Below are positions 51,882 through 60,655 of a stretch of DNA of 64,000 nucleotides, in pieces. The position numbers and the translations under genes were made by a program. Every line of letters begins with the position of its first letter. Positions within the stretch are counted from its first letter, which is position 1. The notes beneath the pieces are model-generated. The model made no database searches and was not told where the DNA came from. It worked only from the letters and a program-made list of their open reading frames with translations. Origin of the DNA: Chlorobiota bacterium (GTDB taxonomy: Bacteria > Bacteroidota > Ignavibacteria > OLB7); assembly GCA_016788565.1 (NCBI GenBank), contig JAEUSP010000117.1, positions 1-64,000 of the forward strand. Direction: 5' to 3'.

Positions 51882-52688
51882 ATGGAACCAAAACAGCAAA
51901 CTGAACAGCAGAACTCTGAACGTAGGAATCCCGTGCCGAACCATGTAGTGCCGCAGCGTGCGTTGGTGATCATCCCCACGTACAACGAAATTGAGAACGT
52001 CCCCACCTTGATTGGCCAGGTGCTGGGAACTGATCCCCGTGTTCATATCCTGTTCGTTGACGACGGGTCGCCGGACGGAACTGGCGATTTTATCCGCAAG
52101 GTGATGGAAACCGAACCGCGTGTGCAGCTGCTGCAACGCCCCCGCAAAATGGGGCTTGGAACCGCCTACTGCCGTGGGTTCGAACACGCCATGGCCGAAG
52201 GCTACGATGTGGCAATGGAGATGGATGCCGACTTCAGCCACAACCCCGCCATGATCCCGCAATTCCTGAAGGAGATTGAGACGGCGGATTTGGTGATTGG
52301 CAGCCGTTACGTGCGTGGGGTGAACGTCATCAACTGGCCGATGAGTCGCCTGCTTCTCAGCTACTTCGCCAACATCTACTCCCGATTCGTCACCGGAATG
52401 CCACTGCACGACGGAACCGGCGGCTTCAAATGCTTCCGCACCGATGTGCTGCGGAAGATTGACCTTTCGCAAATCCGCTCCAACGGCTACAGCTTCCAGA
52501 TTGAGATGAACTTTTTAGTGTGGAGCATGGGGGGGGTGATTAAGGAGATTCCAATCGTCTTTGAAGAACGCCACAACGGGGTCTCCAAGATGTCCAAAAA
52601 CATCATCTACGAAGCCGCCGGTTTGGTCTGGAAACTCCGCTTCTCCAAAATATTCGGTCGGCTGAAAAAACGGTATCTGCCCGAATAA
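51882..52688 (+). CDS. Polyprenol-phosphate sugar transferase (DPM1-like GT2)
   Basis: 268 residues from the ATG at 51882; upstream codons come from the inverted-repeat element. The GT2 domain shows ALVIIPTYNEIENVPTLIGQ, ILFVDDGSPDGTGDFI, GLGTAYCRGFEHAM and MEMDADFSHNPAMIPQ (DxD), then VIGSRYVRGVNVINWP. This is the polyprenol monophosphomannose synthase pattern, giving lipid-P-mannose or a similar donor for periplasmic glycosylation. No C-terminal GtrA-like membrane domain is present. The donor may decorate the polysaccharide or glycosylate T9SS cargo; that is inference. Confidence 0.9.
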   Translation: MEPKQQTEQQNSERRNPVPNHVVPQRALVIIPTYNEIENVPTLIGQVLGTDPRVHILFVDDGSPDGTGDFIRKVMETEPRVQLLQRPRKMGLGTAYCRGFEHAMAEGYDVAMEMDADFSHNPAMIPQFLKEIETADLVIGSRYVRGVNVINWPMSRLLLSYFANIYSRFVTGMPLHDGTGGFKCFRTDVLRKIDLSQIRSNGYSFQIEMNFLVWSMGGVIKEIPIVFEERHNGVSKMSKNIIYEAAGLVWKLRFSKIFGRLKKRYLPE

Positions 52689-52734
52689 TTCACCAGCCCT
52701 GCGTACTCTATTTTCCCTCATCTATTTTCCTTTC

Positions 52735-54678
52735 ATGGAACTCTCCGTCGTCATCGTCAACTACAACGTCCGCGATCTGCTGCTGAACGCGGTGGCTTCG
52801 CTGCGGGTTGCCATGCGGGGAATTACGGGGGAGATTATTGTGGTGGATAACGCCAGCAGCGACGACGCAATCGCCGCGCTCAATCGTGAGTATCCCGATG
52901 TCATCACCATCCCGCTGGATGTGAATCTGGGTTTTGGCGGCGGGAACAACGTTGGTATCGAACGCGCAACGGGTGAGTTCATCCTGCTGATTAACCCCGA
53001 CACCATCGTCCGCGACGACACGCTGCGGGTGATGCTGGATTTCATGCGGGCGCACCCCGATGCCGGGTTTGCCGGGTGCAAAATCCTGAACCGCGATGGT
53101 AGTTTCGAGCCAGCCTCCAAGCGCGGGTTCCCCTCACCCTGGTCCTCCTTCTGCCGTGTGTTTGGGCTAAGCTATCTGTTCCCGCAATCCAAAATGTTCG
53201 GCGGCTACAACCTCACTTGGATTGATGACGACCACACCAGCAAGGTGGATGCCCTTTCCGGCTGCTTCATGTTCTGCCGTGGCGCGCTGCTGAAACAGCT
53301 TGGCGGCTTCGATACCGATTTCTTTCACTACGGCGAAGATTTAGACCTTTGCTACCGCGCCACCCTAACCGGGAAGAACAACTACTACCACCCGGCCACC
53401 TCCATCATGCACTTGCAGGGGGAGAGCACGCGGCGTAGCTCGTTGGATGCCATTGCCATGTTCTACCAGGCGATGGAGATTTTTGCGCGGAAGCATTTCC
53501 GGTCGCGGCTGCTGTTGCTGCCGATTCGTGCGGGGATTCGGCTGCGGCGCGGAATGGCGCGGGTCAATCAGCGCATCCCCAACTGGCCGTTTGTGATTCT
53601 GGATATTGTGGCAACCGTCATCGGTTTCAGCATCGGCGCGCAGATTCAGTTTGGCGGGCTGTTCACGCTGCCAAGCTACGCCTACCCGGAAGTGCTGATT
53701 GTTCCGCCGCTGCTGTTCGTTCTCACCGGAATGATTGCCCGAAGCTACGATGAATCGGACCGAATCCCCCGCAACGCTGCCTTCGGGTTTCTGCTCGGCT
53801 TTTTTGTGCTGAGCGCGCTTACCTACTTCTTCAAATCCTACGCCTTCAGCCGCGGTGTGGTGCTGGTGACAACGGGGATTGCGGCAACGATTGGGGTTGT
53901 AAGCCGATTCTTCTGGTTGCTGTACCAGCGGACGTTTGGTGGGGATTCCATCCGCCGCATCGCCTTCCTGACGGCCAGCGAACCGGGGGATGAAATCCAA
54001 GCCGCAGTCCGCCGAAATTTCTTCGGCAAACCGGTCTCGGTAGAAGGGCGCATCGCGCTCACCTTCGGCCAAGCCAGCGGCGGCGCAATGCCACTGCTGG
54101 GGTCCATCGAAAACGTTGGGAAAATTGCCCGGTCGCATCATCTTACCGACATCTTTGTGCTTGACACCAGCGTCAGTTACGGCGATGTTGTTCGGGCATT
54201 GGCCAACAGCGCGGGGCAGCCAACGCGGTTCCACATTCTGCGTGAAGGGGGCGAGTGGCTTGCGGCCGATTCGGCAATGCGCGGCAGTGGAAAAGGGGAT
54301 TCCGATGCCGGCGCGTTCCTCTCCAAACAGACTCGTGGGCGAATCCTTGCTGGGGTGCTGCTTTTGTTATGGCCGGTTGTATATTGGGCGCGCCCTTCTT
54401 CCATCACTGCGCGTGCGGTTGCTGGGGCGTTTTGGGGGAAACACCCGTTGGTTGGTGGTGGGGCATCGCGGCTGGGGAACCCGGTTTTTACCATGGCCGC
54501 CTTGTGTGGCGACGAACGTTTGAACGAGCGGGAATCGGCCACGATTGAAGGCTACTACGCGGCTCATCAATCGCTGCTGTTGGATTGCGAGATCATCCTT
54601 GCAACCGCCCGAATGCGGAAATCCCAGCAGCCACGCAGCCAATCCGCAATGGGCAAACGCCCCGTTGCCGAGCCATAA
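52735..54678 (+). CDS. GT2 glycosyltransferase fused to a sugar-transferase-like membrane module
   Basis: 647 residues. Residues 1-275 are a GT2 ([60 protein letters not shown]) with the acceptor loop [16 protein letters not shown]. From about 280 four membrane spans appear ([18 protein letters not shown] onward), then a Rossmann-like stretch ([20 protein letters not shown] ... [17 protein letters not shown]). That second half mirrors the N-terminal half of WbaP/WcaJ-type transferases, but the catalytic block (FRSM, DEIPQ, VGPRP) is absent. A last span and SRLGNP-type tail end the protein. The fused part may dock the glycosyltransferase next to the initiating enzyme. Confidence 0.78.
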   Translation: MELSVVIVNYNVRDLLLNAVASLRVAMRGITGEIIVVDNASSDDAIAALNREYPDVITIPLDVNLGFGGGNNVGIERATGEFILLINPDTIVRDDTLRVMLDFMRAHPDAGFAGCKILNRDGSFEPASKRGFPSPWSSFCRVFGLSYLFPQSKMFGGYNLTWIDDDHTSKVDALSGCFMFCRGALLKQLGGFDTDFFHYGEDLDLCYRATLTGKNNYYHPATSIMHLQGESTRRSSLDAIAMFYQAMEIFARKHFRSRLLLLPIRAGIRLRRGMARVNQRIPNWPFVILDIVATVIGFSIGAQIQFGGLFTLPSYAYPEVLIVPPLLFVLTGMIARSYDESDRIPRNAAFGFLLGFFVLSALTYFFKSYAFSRGVVLVTTGIAATIGVVSRFFWLLYQRTFGGDSIRRIAFLTASEPGDEIQAAVRRNFFGKPVSVEGRIALTFGQASGGAMPLLGSIENVGKIARSHHLTDIFVLDTSVSYGDVVRALANSAGQPTRFHILREGGEWLAADSAMRGSGKGDSDAGAFLSKQTRGRILAGVLLLLWPVVYWARPSSITARAVAGAFWGKHPLVGGGASRLGNPVFTMAALCGDERLNERESATIEGYYAAHQSLLLDCEIILATARMRKSQQPRSQSAMGKRPVAEP

Positions 54679-54776
54679 ATAATCGCTGGATAACTCTATC
54701 ACTCCATTCCCCAATCGGGCGGCACAACGCGGCAACAAACAGCGAAACACAGCCAAACACAACATCAACAACAAGC

Positions 54777-55739
54777 ATGGCCAAATACATTCTGGAGTTT
54801 GAGAAGCCAATTTTAGAAATTGAAGAGAAGATTGCCGAGATGAGGTCCATGTCGGATCAGTTAGACATCGGGCCGGAGATTGAGGTGCTGGAGCAGAAAG
54901 TGGAGCGGCTTCGCAAAAGCGTTTACGAGCAACTAACCCGTTGGCAGCGGGTGCAGCTTGCGCGCCACCCCGACCGCCCCTACACGCTGGACTACATCGC
55001 CATGATCTGCGACGATTTTTTTGAGATGCACGGCGACCGCAGTTTCGGCGACGACAAGGCAATTGTTGGCGGGCTTGCGCAAATCAACGGGCGCAAGCTG
55101 GTGCTGATTGGCCAACAAAAAGGGCGCGACACCAACGAGCGGAAAATCCGCAACTTCGGGATGCCAAACCCGGAAGGCTACCGCAAAGCCTTACGGCTGA
55201 TGAAGCTGGCCGAGCGATTTTCCCTTCCTGTGGTCACGTTCATTGATACGCCAGGAGCCTACCCAGGAATCGAGGCCGAGGAGCGTGGCCAAGCCGAATC
55301 TATCGCCCGTAATTTGTTCGAGATGGCGCGGCTGCGAACGCCTATCATCAATGTGGTAATCGGCGAAGGGGCCAGCGGCGGGGCGTTGGGAATCGGGATG
55401 GGGGATACGCTGCTGATGATGGAGAACACCTGGTTCTCGGTTATCTCACCCGAATCGTGTTCCAGCATCCTCTGGAAAAGTTGGGATTACAAAGAACAAG
55501 CCGCCGAAGCCTTGCGCCTTACCGCCAGCGATTTAGTGGAAATGGGGATTGCCGATGGCATCATCCCCGAACCGATTGGTGGGGCGCATCGTTCGCCAAA
55601 AAACGCCGCCGACCTGCTGAAAACCGCGCTTCTTCAATCGCTGGATCAGCTTACCGAACAGCCGATTGCTCAACTGCTGCGCCAACGCCGCCAGCGGTAC
55701 GCAGCAATGGGGGTTTTTAATGATGTGGTGGCAGCATAG
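54777..55739 (+). CDS. accA: Acetyl-CoA carboxylase carboxyltransferase subunit alpha
   Basis: 320 residues from the ATG at 54777 ([20 protein letters not shown]), the family's usual start. With AccD it transfers the carboxyl group from biotin to acetyl-CoA, giving malonyl-CoA for fatty-acid synthesis. Landmarks include [80 protein letters not shown] and [20 protein letters not shown]. accD is not in the window. The gene follows the polysaccharide locus after about 100 bases. Confidence 0.96.
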   Translation: MAKYILEFEKPILEIEEKIAEMRSMSDQLDIGPEIEVLEQKVERLRKSVYEQLTRWQRVQLARHPDRPYTLDYIAMICDDFFEMHGDRSFGDDKAIVGGLAQINGRKLVLIGQQKGRDTNERKIRNFGMPNPEGYRKALRLMKLAERFSLPVVTFIDTPGAYPGIEAEERGQAESIARNLFEMARLRTPIINVVIGEGASGGALGIGMGDTLLMMENTWFSVISPESCSSILWKSWDYKEQAAEALRLTASDLVEMGIADGIIPEPIGGAHRSPKNAADLLKTALLQSLDQLTEQPIAQLLRQRRQRYAAMGVFNDVVAA

Positions 55740-55885
55740 CTTCTCATAGCCGCTGCCCAAATAATTCCGAACAGAAAACCCACTTCTTGATGTTTTGGAG
55801 ACAGATCAAGAAGGGATAACAAGCCCAACGCACACTGCGAACGAGCTTGGACCCAAAACACACTACTTTCCACCCAAGGGGAATC

Positions 55886-57763
55886 GTGAAACAGAAACGC
55901 AATTACGGGTATGCCGAAAATGGAGAGACGGGGAACGGCTACCCACAGCGGAACGGTAATGGAGGCCGTTCCCAACGCCAACGCACCGAAGGTGCGCAAC
56001 GCCGCCCACCGCGTGGTGGCCGCCGCACAGCAACGCCAGCCGTGGATGAATCAGCCGCACGCAAGCGCCGTCTGCGTGTCTTCTTCCCGCACAACTACAC
56101 CCGGCTTCCGTTGCCAAAACTGCTGACAAGAGCACGCTATCTATCGCCTGCATTGGCCAAGCAGTTTATCCTTGCCGGGCGTATCCGCATCAACGCTCGT
56201 GTGGTGACTTCACCGTTCTACGAAGTCAATCTGCGGAAAGAACGCGCCACCATTGATGAACTTCCCACCGAATATCCACGCCAATGCTACTACATGATCT
56301 TCCACAAACCGATTGGAATGGTCTGCGAGCGCGGCGACCCAAAATTCGATGAAGTATTCGAGCCAGAATCTACCTGGAGCTTCCCGTTCGGGCGGCTTAC
56401 TCGCGCAAGTTGCGGGCTGGTGATCCTGACGAACGACCCCCGATTTATCAAATCGCAGCACCACACCGATTCCGAAATTCAGAAGGAATATCTGGTGAAA
56501 ATCAACAAGGTACTTACCGAGCAACAGCTGTGGGCATTGAAATCGGGGGTGATGGTTGGCGACGATTATTTTGTGCCTTTCAGCCTTGAGGTGACGCAAA
56601 CCAACACCAACACCATGTGGCTCCGCTACATTCTGCTGGAAGATTCCTACCAAAACATTTTCAGTTCGCTGAAGGTTGTTGCTGCCGAAGTGCTCCGCAT
56701 CGAACGCACCCGAATCGGGATGCTGAACACGCAGATGATCCCAAACGGCGAGTGGCGCGAACTAATCAACTTCGAGATTTCGGCCTACAATCTTGAGCGG
56801 TTTATGTTCGGCGAGCTTCCCCCACTGCCGCCACCGCCCCCGCGCGAGCATCGCGACCGCGACAACTTCCGCCGCCGCAAACCGGAATCCCCAAAAGAAC
56901 GCCGCCGCCGCATTGCCGAAGAAAAGCGGAAAGCTGAAGAACGTGAGATGATTTTGCTGGATAATCCAAACGCCGTGTTCGACGACCGCCCACGGTTTGG
57001 CGGGCGTGGCGGCGGCGACCGTGACCGCAACCGCGATGGTGGTCGCGACCGGAATTACAGCCGTGATAACCGTCGCGACACCCCACGCGACCGCCAACGT
57101 GACGACCGCCCTCGCGACGAACGCCCCCGCAGCGACCGTCCGCGTGATGACCGCCAGCGTGACGACCGCCAGCGCAGCACCGACCGCCCACACGAGCCAC
57201 GCCGCGACGGCCGCCCAAACAGTGGCGCAAGGGATTTCCAGAAAGAGCGCAGACCCGACGCAGGGGGGCGGCCATACGGTAAGCAGGATGGGGGAAGCCG
57301 CGACCAACGTGAGTTCCGCCGCGACGCACCAGCTGGCGGGCCGCCGCAGCGTGATTTCCGCAAGCCTTCGTCCCCCCAAAACCGCCCGGAACGGCGCGGC
57401 GAAGGAGACCCAAGAAGCAGGACGCAAGGGAATTACGGCTCGCCAAGAACCAGCCCTCGTCCTGAGTCTGGTGGGATGGGGGAGCGCGGAAAACCATTCG
57501 CGCCCCGAAGCGACCGCCGCGACGGCGAGCAACATCCCAGGCCAGAAGCGAAGCCCCGCGAGAGTGGAAGCGTGAATCGTGGAGTGGAGCATCGGCCAAG
57601 CCCGCGGCCAGCCAGCCCGCCACCACCTCCACCGCCGGAGCGTCCAAAACCAGCTCAATCGCGCCCGCCGCAATCGGCAGGGGGGAACGAGGGGCAACCA
57701 CAGCCAGAATCGCGGCAAAAATTAGGAATGCGAACGCGCCGAGGTGGAGAGAGGGAGGAGTAG
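55886..57763 (+). CDS. RsuA/RluB-family pseudouridine-synthase homologue, probably inactive, with R/D-rich tail
   Basis: 625 residues. I chose the GTG at 55886 because AAGGGG lies just upstream; a TTG at 55847 is the alternative. Residues 76-112 form an S4-like RNA-binding segment and about 135-300 the RsuA/RluB catalytic-type fold (YMIFHKPIGMVCERGD). The usual catalytic GRLDxxTxGL reads GRLTRASCGL, so the essential Asp is Thr172 (codon ACT). The usual EGxNRQVRRM reads LEDSYQNIFSSL. QKEYLVKI and RIERTRIGML are kept. Residues about 315-625 are a disordered, Arg/Asp/Pro/Gly-rich tail. Hence a structured-RNA binding role is more likely than pseudouridylation. Confidence 0.83.
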   Translation: MKQKRNYGYAENGETGNGYPQRNGNGGRSQRQRTEGAQRRPPRGGRRTATPAVDESAARKRRLRVFFPHNYTRLPLPKLLTRARYLSPALAKQFILAGRIRINARVVTSPFYEVNLRKERATIDELPTEYPRQCYYMIFHKPIGMVCERGDPKFDEVFEPESTWSFPFGRLTRASCGLVILTNDPRFIKSQHHTDSEIQKEYLVKINKVLTEQQLWALKSGVMVGDDYFVPFSLEVTQTNTNTMWLRYILLEDSYQNIFSSLKVVAAEVLRIERTRIGMLNTQMIPNGEWRELINFEISAYNLERFMFGELPPLPPPPPREHRDRDNFRRRKPESPKERRRRIAEEKRKAEEREMILLDNPNAVFDDRPRFGGRGGGDRDRNRDGGRDRNYSRDNRRDTPRDRQRDDRPRDERPRSDRPRDDRQRDDRQRSTDRPHEPRRDGRPNSGARDFQKERRPDAGGRPYGKQDGGSRDQREFRRDAPAGGPPQRDFRKPSSPQNRPERRGEGDPRSRTQGNYGSPRTSPRPESGGMGERGKPFAPRSDRRDGEQHPRPEAKPRESGSVNRGVEHRPSPRPASPPPPPPPERPKPAQSRPPQSAGGNEGQPQPESRQKLGMRTRRGGEREE

Positions 57764-57778
57764 AAGCTGGCAAGGAAT

Positions 57779-57934
57779 TATACTCCACTGAAATTGGTTT
57801 GCGAAAAAACTTGCGCTATCATTCCCTGTTTACCCCAACCAGTCGGGGCGAAAACGGGAGCCGAATGCCTGCGAAGCGTATCCATAGCACATCTAGCTGA
57901 GTAGAGTTTCGCAAACCAATTTGCGCCGAGTATA
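57779..57934 (+). mobile_element. Inverted-repeat miniature element, copy D
   Basis: A 156-base element with left end TATACTCCACTGAAATTGGT then TTGCGAAAA and right end TTTCGCAAACCAATTTGCGC then CGAGTATA, imperfect reverse complements over about 29 bases. The interior includes GAAGCGTATCCATAGCACAT, shared with copy A, and an extra ACCCCAACCAGTCGGGGCG hairpin. The right edge is GAGTATAAAC, 64 bases before a cupin gene. Confidence 0.75.
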
Positions 57935-57998
57935 AACTTGGATAAATCCAACCCCCAAAAAACTTCTCTGCAAAAACTCAAAACAATGCACAAACCAA

Positions 57999-58550
57999 AT
58001 GAAAACCACACTACCGTTCACGATTGAAAGTGGGCATGGAGAAACGATAATTTTCAAGGAAATTATCAAGGAACCAGATGGTGATCGTGTTGTTCTGGAA
58101 GGGCGTTGTACCCCGAATGCCGGGCCAGCAATGCACGTCCATTACAAACAAGATGAGGGGTTAAGAGTAGTGAAAGGAAAAATGGGTTGCCAATTTTTAG
58201 GCAAAGAACCTGTTTATTTCACGGAAGGAGAGGAAACCGTATTTCTCCGCAACACACCACACCGATTTTGGAATGCAGGTGAGGAGGAGCTTGTTGTCAG
58301 CGGTTGGGTGAAACCAGCCAACAGCGTCATATTCTTCCTGACAACGCTCTATGCCGCATTCAAAAAATCAGCGAATGAAAGGCCCGAGGCTTTTGATTCT
58401 GCTTACTTGGTCGTTCGGTATAAAAATGAATATGGATTATCGGGGTTGCCTCCATTCGTGAAAAACGTCATTATTCCCATCACATATTTCATCGGCAAAT
58501 TGCTGGGCAAGTATAAAAAATTCAAGGATGCACCCGAGCCGTTGAAATAA
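57999..58550 (+). CDS. Cupin-domain protein
   Basis: 183 residues. Cupin motif 1 is GPAMHVHYKQDEGLRVVKGK and motif 2 is FLRNTPHRFWNAGEEELVVS; the two His of the first motif plus Glu and the His of the second can form a metal site. After the barrel, residues about 108-175 include hydrophobic stretches (SVIFFLTTLYAAFKK and VIIPITYFIGKLLGKY), so the protein may associate with membranes. It is less G+C-rich than its neighbours. As with the cupin gene at 11172, an inverted-repeat element ends about 65 bases upstream. The reaction is unknown. Confidence 0.8.
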   Translation: MKTTLPFTIESGHGETIIFKEIIKEPDGDRVVLEGRCTPNAGPAMHVHYKQDEGLRVVKGKMGCQFLGKEPVYFTEGEETVFLRNTPHRFWNAGEEELVVSGWVKPANSVIFFLTTLYAAFKKSANERPEAFDSAYLVVRYKNEYGLSGLPPFVKNVIIPITYFIGKLLGKYKKFKDAPEPLK

Positions 58551-58607
58551 GCATCGCTACCACGACCAGGGGTTTGGAGAAGCATCCATATCTCCACCAC
58601 GAACGCC

Positions 58608-58741
58608 GCTCTCGGCTCACGCTGCGCAGCGTCGAACCGAGCCGAGCCGAGCCGCCTTCACTGCCTGCCCTCACCCCCCGCCCTCTCCCAAACGGGTGAA
58701 GGTGCTGGTTGCCTCATATTGGTCGGGTGGGAGAGGGAGCC
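58608..58741. repeat. G+C-rich intergenic palindromes
   Basis: CGGCTCACGCTGCGCAGCGT then CGAACCGAGCCG forms imperfect arms near 58613-58645. Further on, CCGCCCTCTCCC (58678-58689) and GGGAGAGGGAGC (58729-58740) are opposed arms around about 40 bases. These resemble in composition the repeats flanking the DUF559 gene. No gene is supported between 58551 and 58836. Confidence 0.45.
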
Positions 58742-58836
58742 AAAGCCGGGGAGAACAAGGAAGGGGATTGGTTCAACACCCCATTCAACCTCCAACTCTT
58801 CCTGATATTCGCACCTCACGCTGTTCCAAGCATACC

Positions 58837-59634
58837 ATGAGCGAACCACCGCAACCGAACCCAGAAACCCGCCCGCCGCGCCGAATCGCGCTGCTGCTTG
58901 CCTACGACGGAACCGATTTCCACGGCTGGCAACGGCAGCCGAACGGAAGAAGCGTTCAGCAAACCGTGGAGGAGATGCTTACCCAACTCTGCAGTGGCGT
59001 TCCTGTCACCGTTGTCGGGTCTGGCCGGACTGATGCCGGGGTTCATGCCAATTATCAGGTTGCCCATGCCGATGTTGCAACGCAGCTGGGCGATGCCCAA
59101 CTGTTGCACGCATTGGGGCGAATGGCTCCGAACGATTTGGCAATCCGCGGGCTCCGCTCGGTTCCGGGTGATTTCCACGCACGGTTCCATGCCTTCCGCC
59201 GCACCTACCGCTACCGAATTATCACCGCGCCCAATCCATTCCTGGCTCGCTACGCCTACCGCTACGATGCCCTGCTGAACATTGACGCGCTTCACCAAAC
59301 CGCGCCGCTGCTGCTTGGCCAGCATGACTTCACCACACTCAGCAAGCACAACCCCGACACTCCAAACCCAGTGTGCGCGGTTGAGCGGAGCGAGTGGAGA
59401 GAGGTGGAGGGGGGGATGGAGTTCTGGGTGTCGTCAAACCGATTTTTGTACGGGATGGTCAGGCTGCTGGTTGGCATTCAGTTGGAGGTTGCGCGGGGGA
59501 AACGGCGCGCGCAGGAAATCCCCGAAATCATCCTCCTTCGCGACCGCGCACGGCAGGGGATGGCGGCCCCGGCACTGGGGTTGTCGCTGGTGAATGTGGA
59601 GTATCCAGCCCAGATTTTTACGGCAACTGCATAG
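58837..59634 (+). CDS. truA: tRNA pseudouridine(38-40) synthase
   Basis: 265 residues from the ATG at 58837, since upstream codons are repeat-derived. TruA isomerises uridines 38-40 in the anticodon stem-loop. The N-terminal strand is RRIALLLAYDGTDFHGWQRQ and the catalytic aspartate is Asp66 in GSGRTDAGVHA. The ARFHAFRRTYRYRI segment and the C-terminal FLYGMVRLLVGIQLEVARGK are also family landmarks. In contrast to the RsuA/RluB homologue at 55886, the active site here is intact. Confidence 0.95.
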   Translation: MSEPPQPNPETRPPRRIALLLAYDGTDFHGWQRQPNGRSVQQTVEEMLTQLCSGVPVTVVGSGRTDAGVHANYQVAHADVATQLGDAQLLHALGRMAPNDLAIRGLRSVPGDFHARFHAFRRTYRYRIITAPNPFLARYAYRYDALLNIDALHQTAPLLLGQHDFTTLSKHNPDTPNPVCAVERSEWREVEGGMEFWVSSNRFLYGMVRLLVGIQLEVARGKRRAQEIPEIILLRDRARQGMAAPALGLSLVNVEYPAQIFTATA

Positions 59635-59737
59635 CCGTACCAGACTGCCGCACCACCATTTGTGCGTTGCCCCAGCGGTGATTGCATCCAAACCATTATT
59701 TTCTGCCGGACCAGAACCGACAAACTTCATTTCTGCC

Positions 59738-60580
59738 ATGAACACACGCACCTTCTTCGCACGGCTTCAGCAAGCATTATCGGCACGGCTGCTGATTGCG
59801 CTGATCGCACTTTCTTCCCCTTTCACCCTTTCGCAATGCGGGCTGAACTTGTTCCCGGTAAGCGAGGATAGCAACATCGGCAAGCAGATGGATGCCGAAA
59901 TCCAAACGCATCCTGACCAATATCCAATTCTGCAGAACGAGGCGATTCAGGGCTACGTGCAGGGGATTGTGGACAAAATTATCCAATCGCCGCAAGTGAA
60001 ATTCCGTGGCAAGTTCCCCTACAAAGTCACCGTCATCAACGACGACAAAACCTTGAACGCCTTCTGCACACCGGGGGGCTACATCTACGTTTACACCGGG
60101 CTGATGCGGTTCCTTGACGATGAAGCCTCGCTGGCCGGGGTGCTTGGCCACGAGATTGCCCACGCCGAAGAACGCCACGGAACCGAACGAATGACCACTG
60201 CACTTGGCGCGCAAGTGGTGCTTTCGATTGCGCTGGGGGATAATCCTTCCAAACTGTCGGAGGTGGCCGGCAACGCCGCCGCGCTGCTGGCGGTGCTGCG
60301 GAACAGCCGCGACAACGAGCTGGAAGCCGACAGCCGTTCGTTCCAGTATCTGCAATCAACGCAGTATTGGCCCGGGGCAATCAAAGGGTTCTTTGTGAAG
60401 ATGATCGAAAAACGTGGCGGATCGGGGAGCGCGCTGGAGGAATGGACCAGCACCCACCCGCTGGATCAAACCCGCGTGGATAACGTCAACAAACTGCTCC
60501 GCGAAAACAACACCCCAGCCCCAACCCAGGCCACGCTGATGACCGAGCAATACAAGCAGATGCTGCGGAAGCTGAGGTAG
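59738..60580 (+). CDS. M48-family zinc metalloprotease, probable lipoprotein
   Basis: 280 residues from the ATG at 59738. The N-terminus (LLIALIALSSPFTLSQCGLN) looks like a lipoprotein signal with the lipidated Cys at 34, so the enzyme should be envelope-anchored. The zinc motif is HEIAH (138-142) within GVLGHEIAHAEERHG; the third ligand Glu is in NELEADSRSF. The TLNAFCTPGGYIYVYTGLM segment is typical of BepA/LoiP-like M48 peptidases, which handle misfolded outer-membrane proteins. No TPR tail follows, so it is the short LoiP-like form. Confidence 0.9.
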   Translation: MNTRTFFARLQQALSARLLIALIALSSPFTLSQCGLNLFPVSEDSNIGKQMDAEIQTHPDQYPILQNEAIQGYVQGIVDKIIQSPQVKFRGKFPYKVTVINDDKTLNAFCTPGGYIYVYTGLMRFLDDEASLAGVLGHEIAHAEERHGTERMTTALGAQVVLSIALGDNPSKLSEVAGNAAALLAVLRNSRDNELEADSRSFQYLQSTQYWPGAIKGFFVKMIEKRGGSGSALEEWTSTHPLDQTRVDNVNKLLRENNTPAPTQATLMTEQYKQMLRKLR

Positions 60581-60655
60581 AAAGGGAAGCCACCCGCTTC
60601 CCATCGTTCATCAACCAAATTCCCAAACTCCAAACTCTACACACAGAACTCAGAT

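Noticed and set aside
56762-57788. Ala/Trp-rich minus-strand frames opposite the R/D-rich tail
   Set aside because: They are antisense readings of the low-complexity CGN/GAC-rich tail; apparent hydrophobic segments come from that composition.
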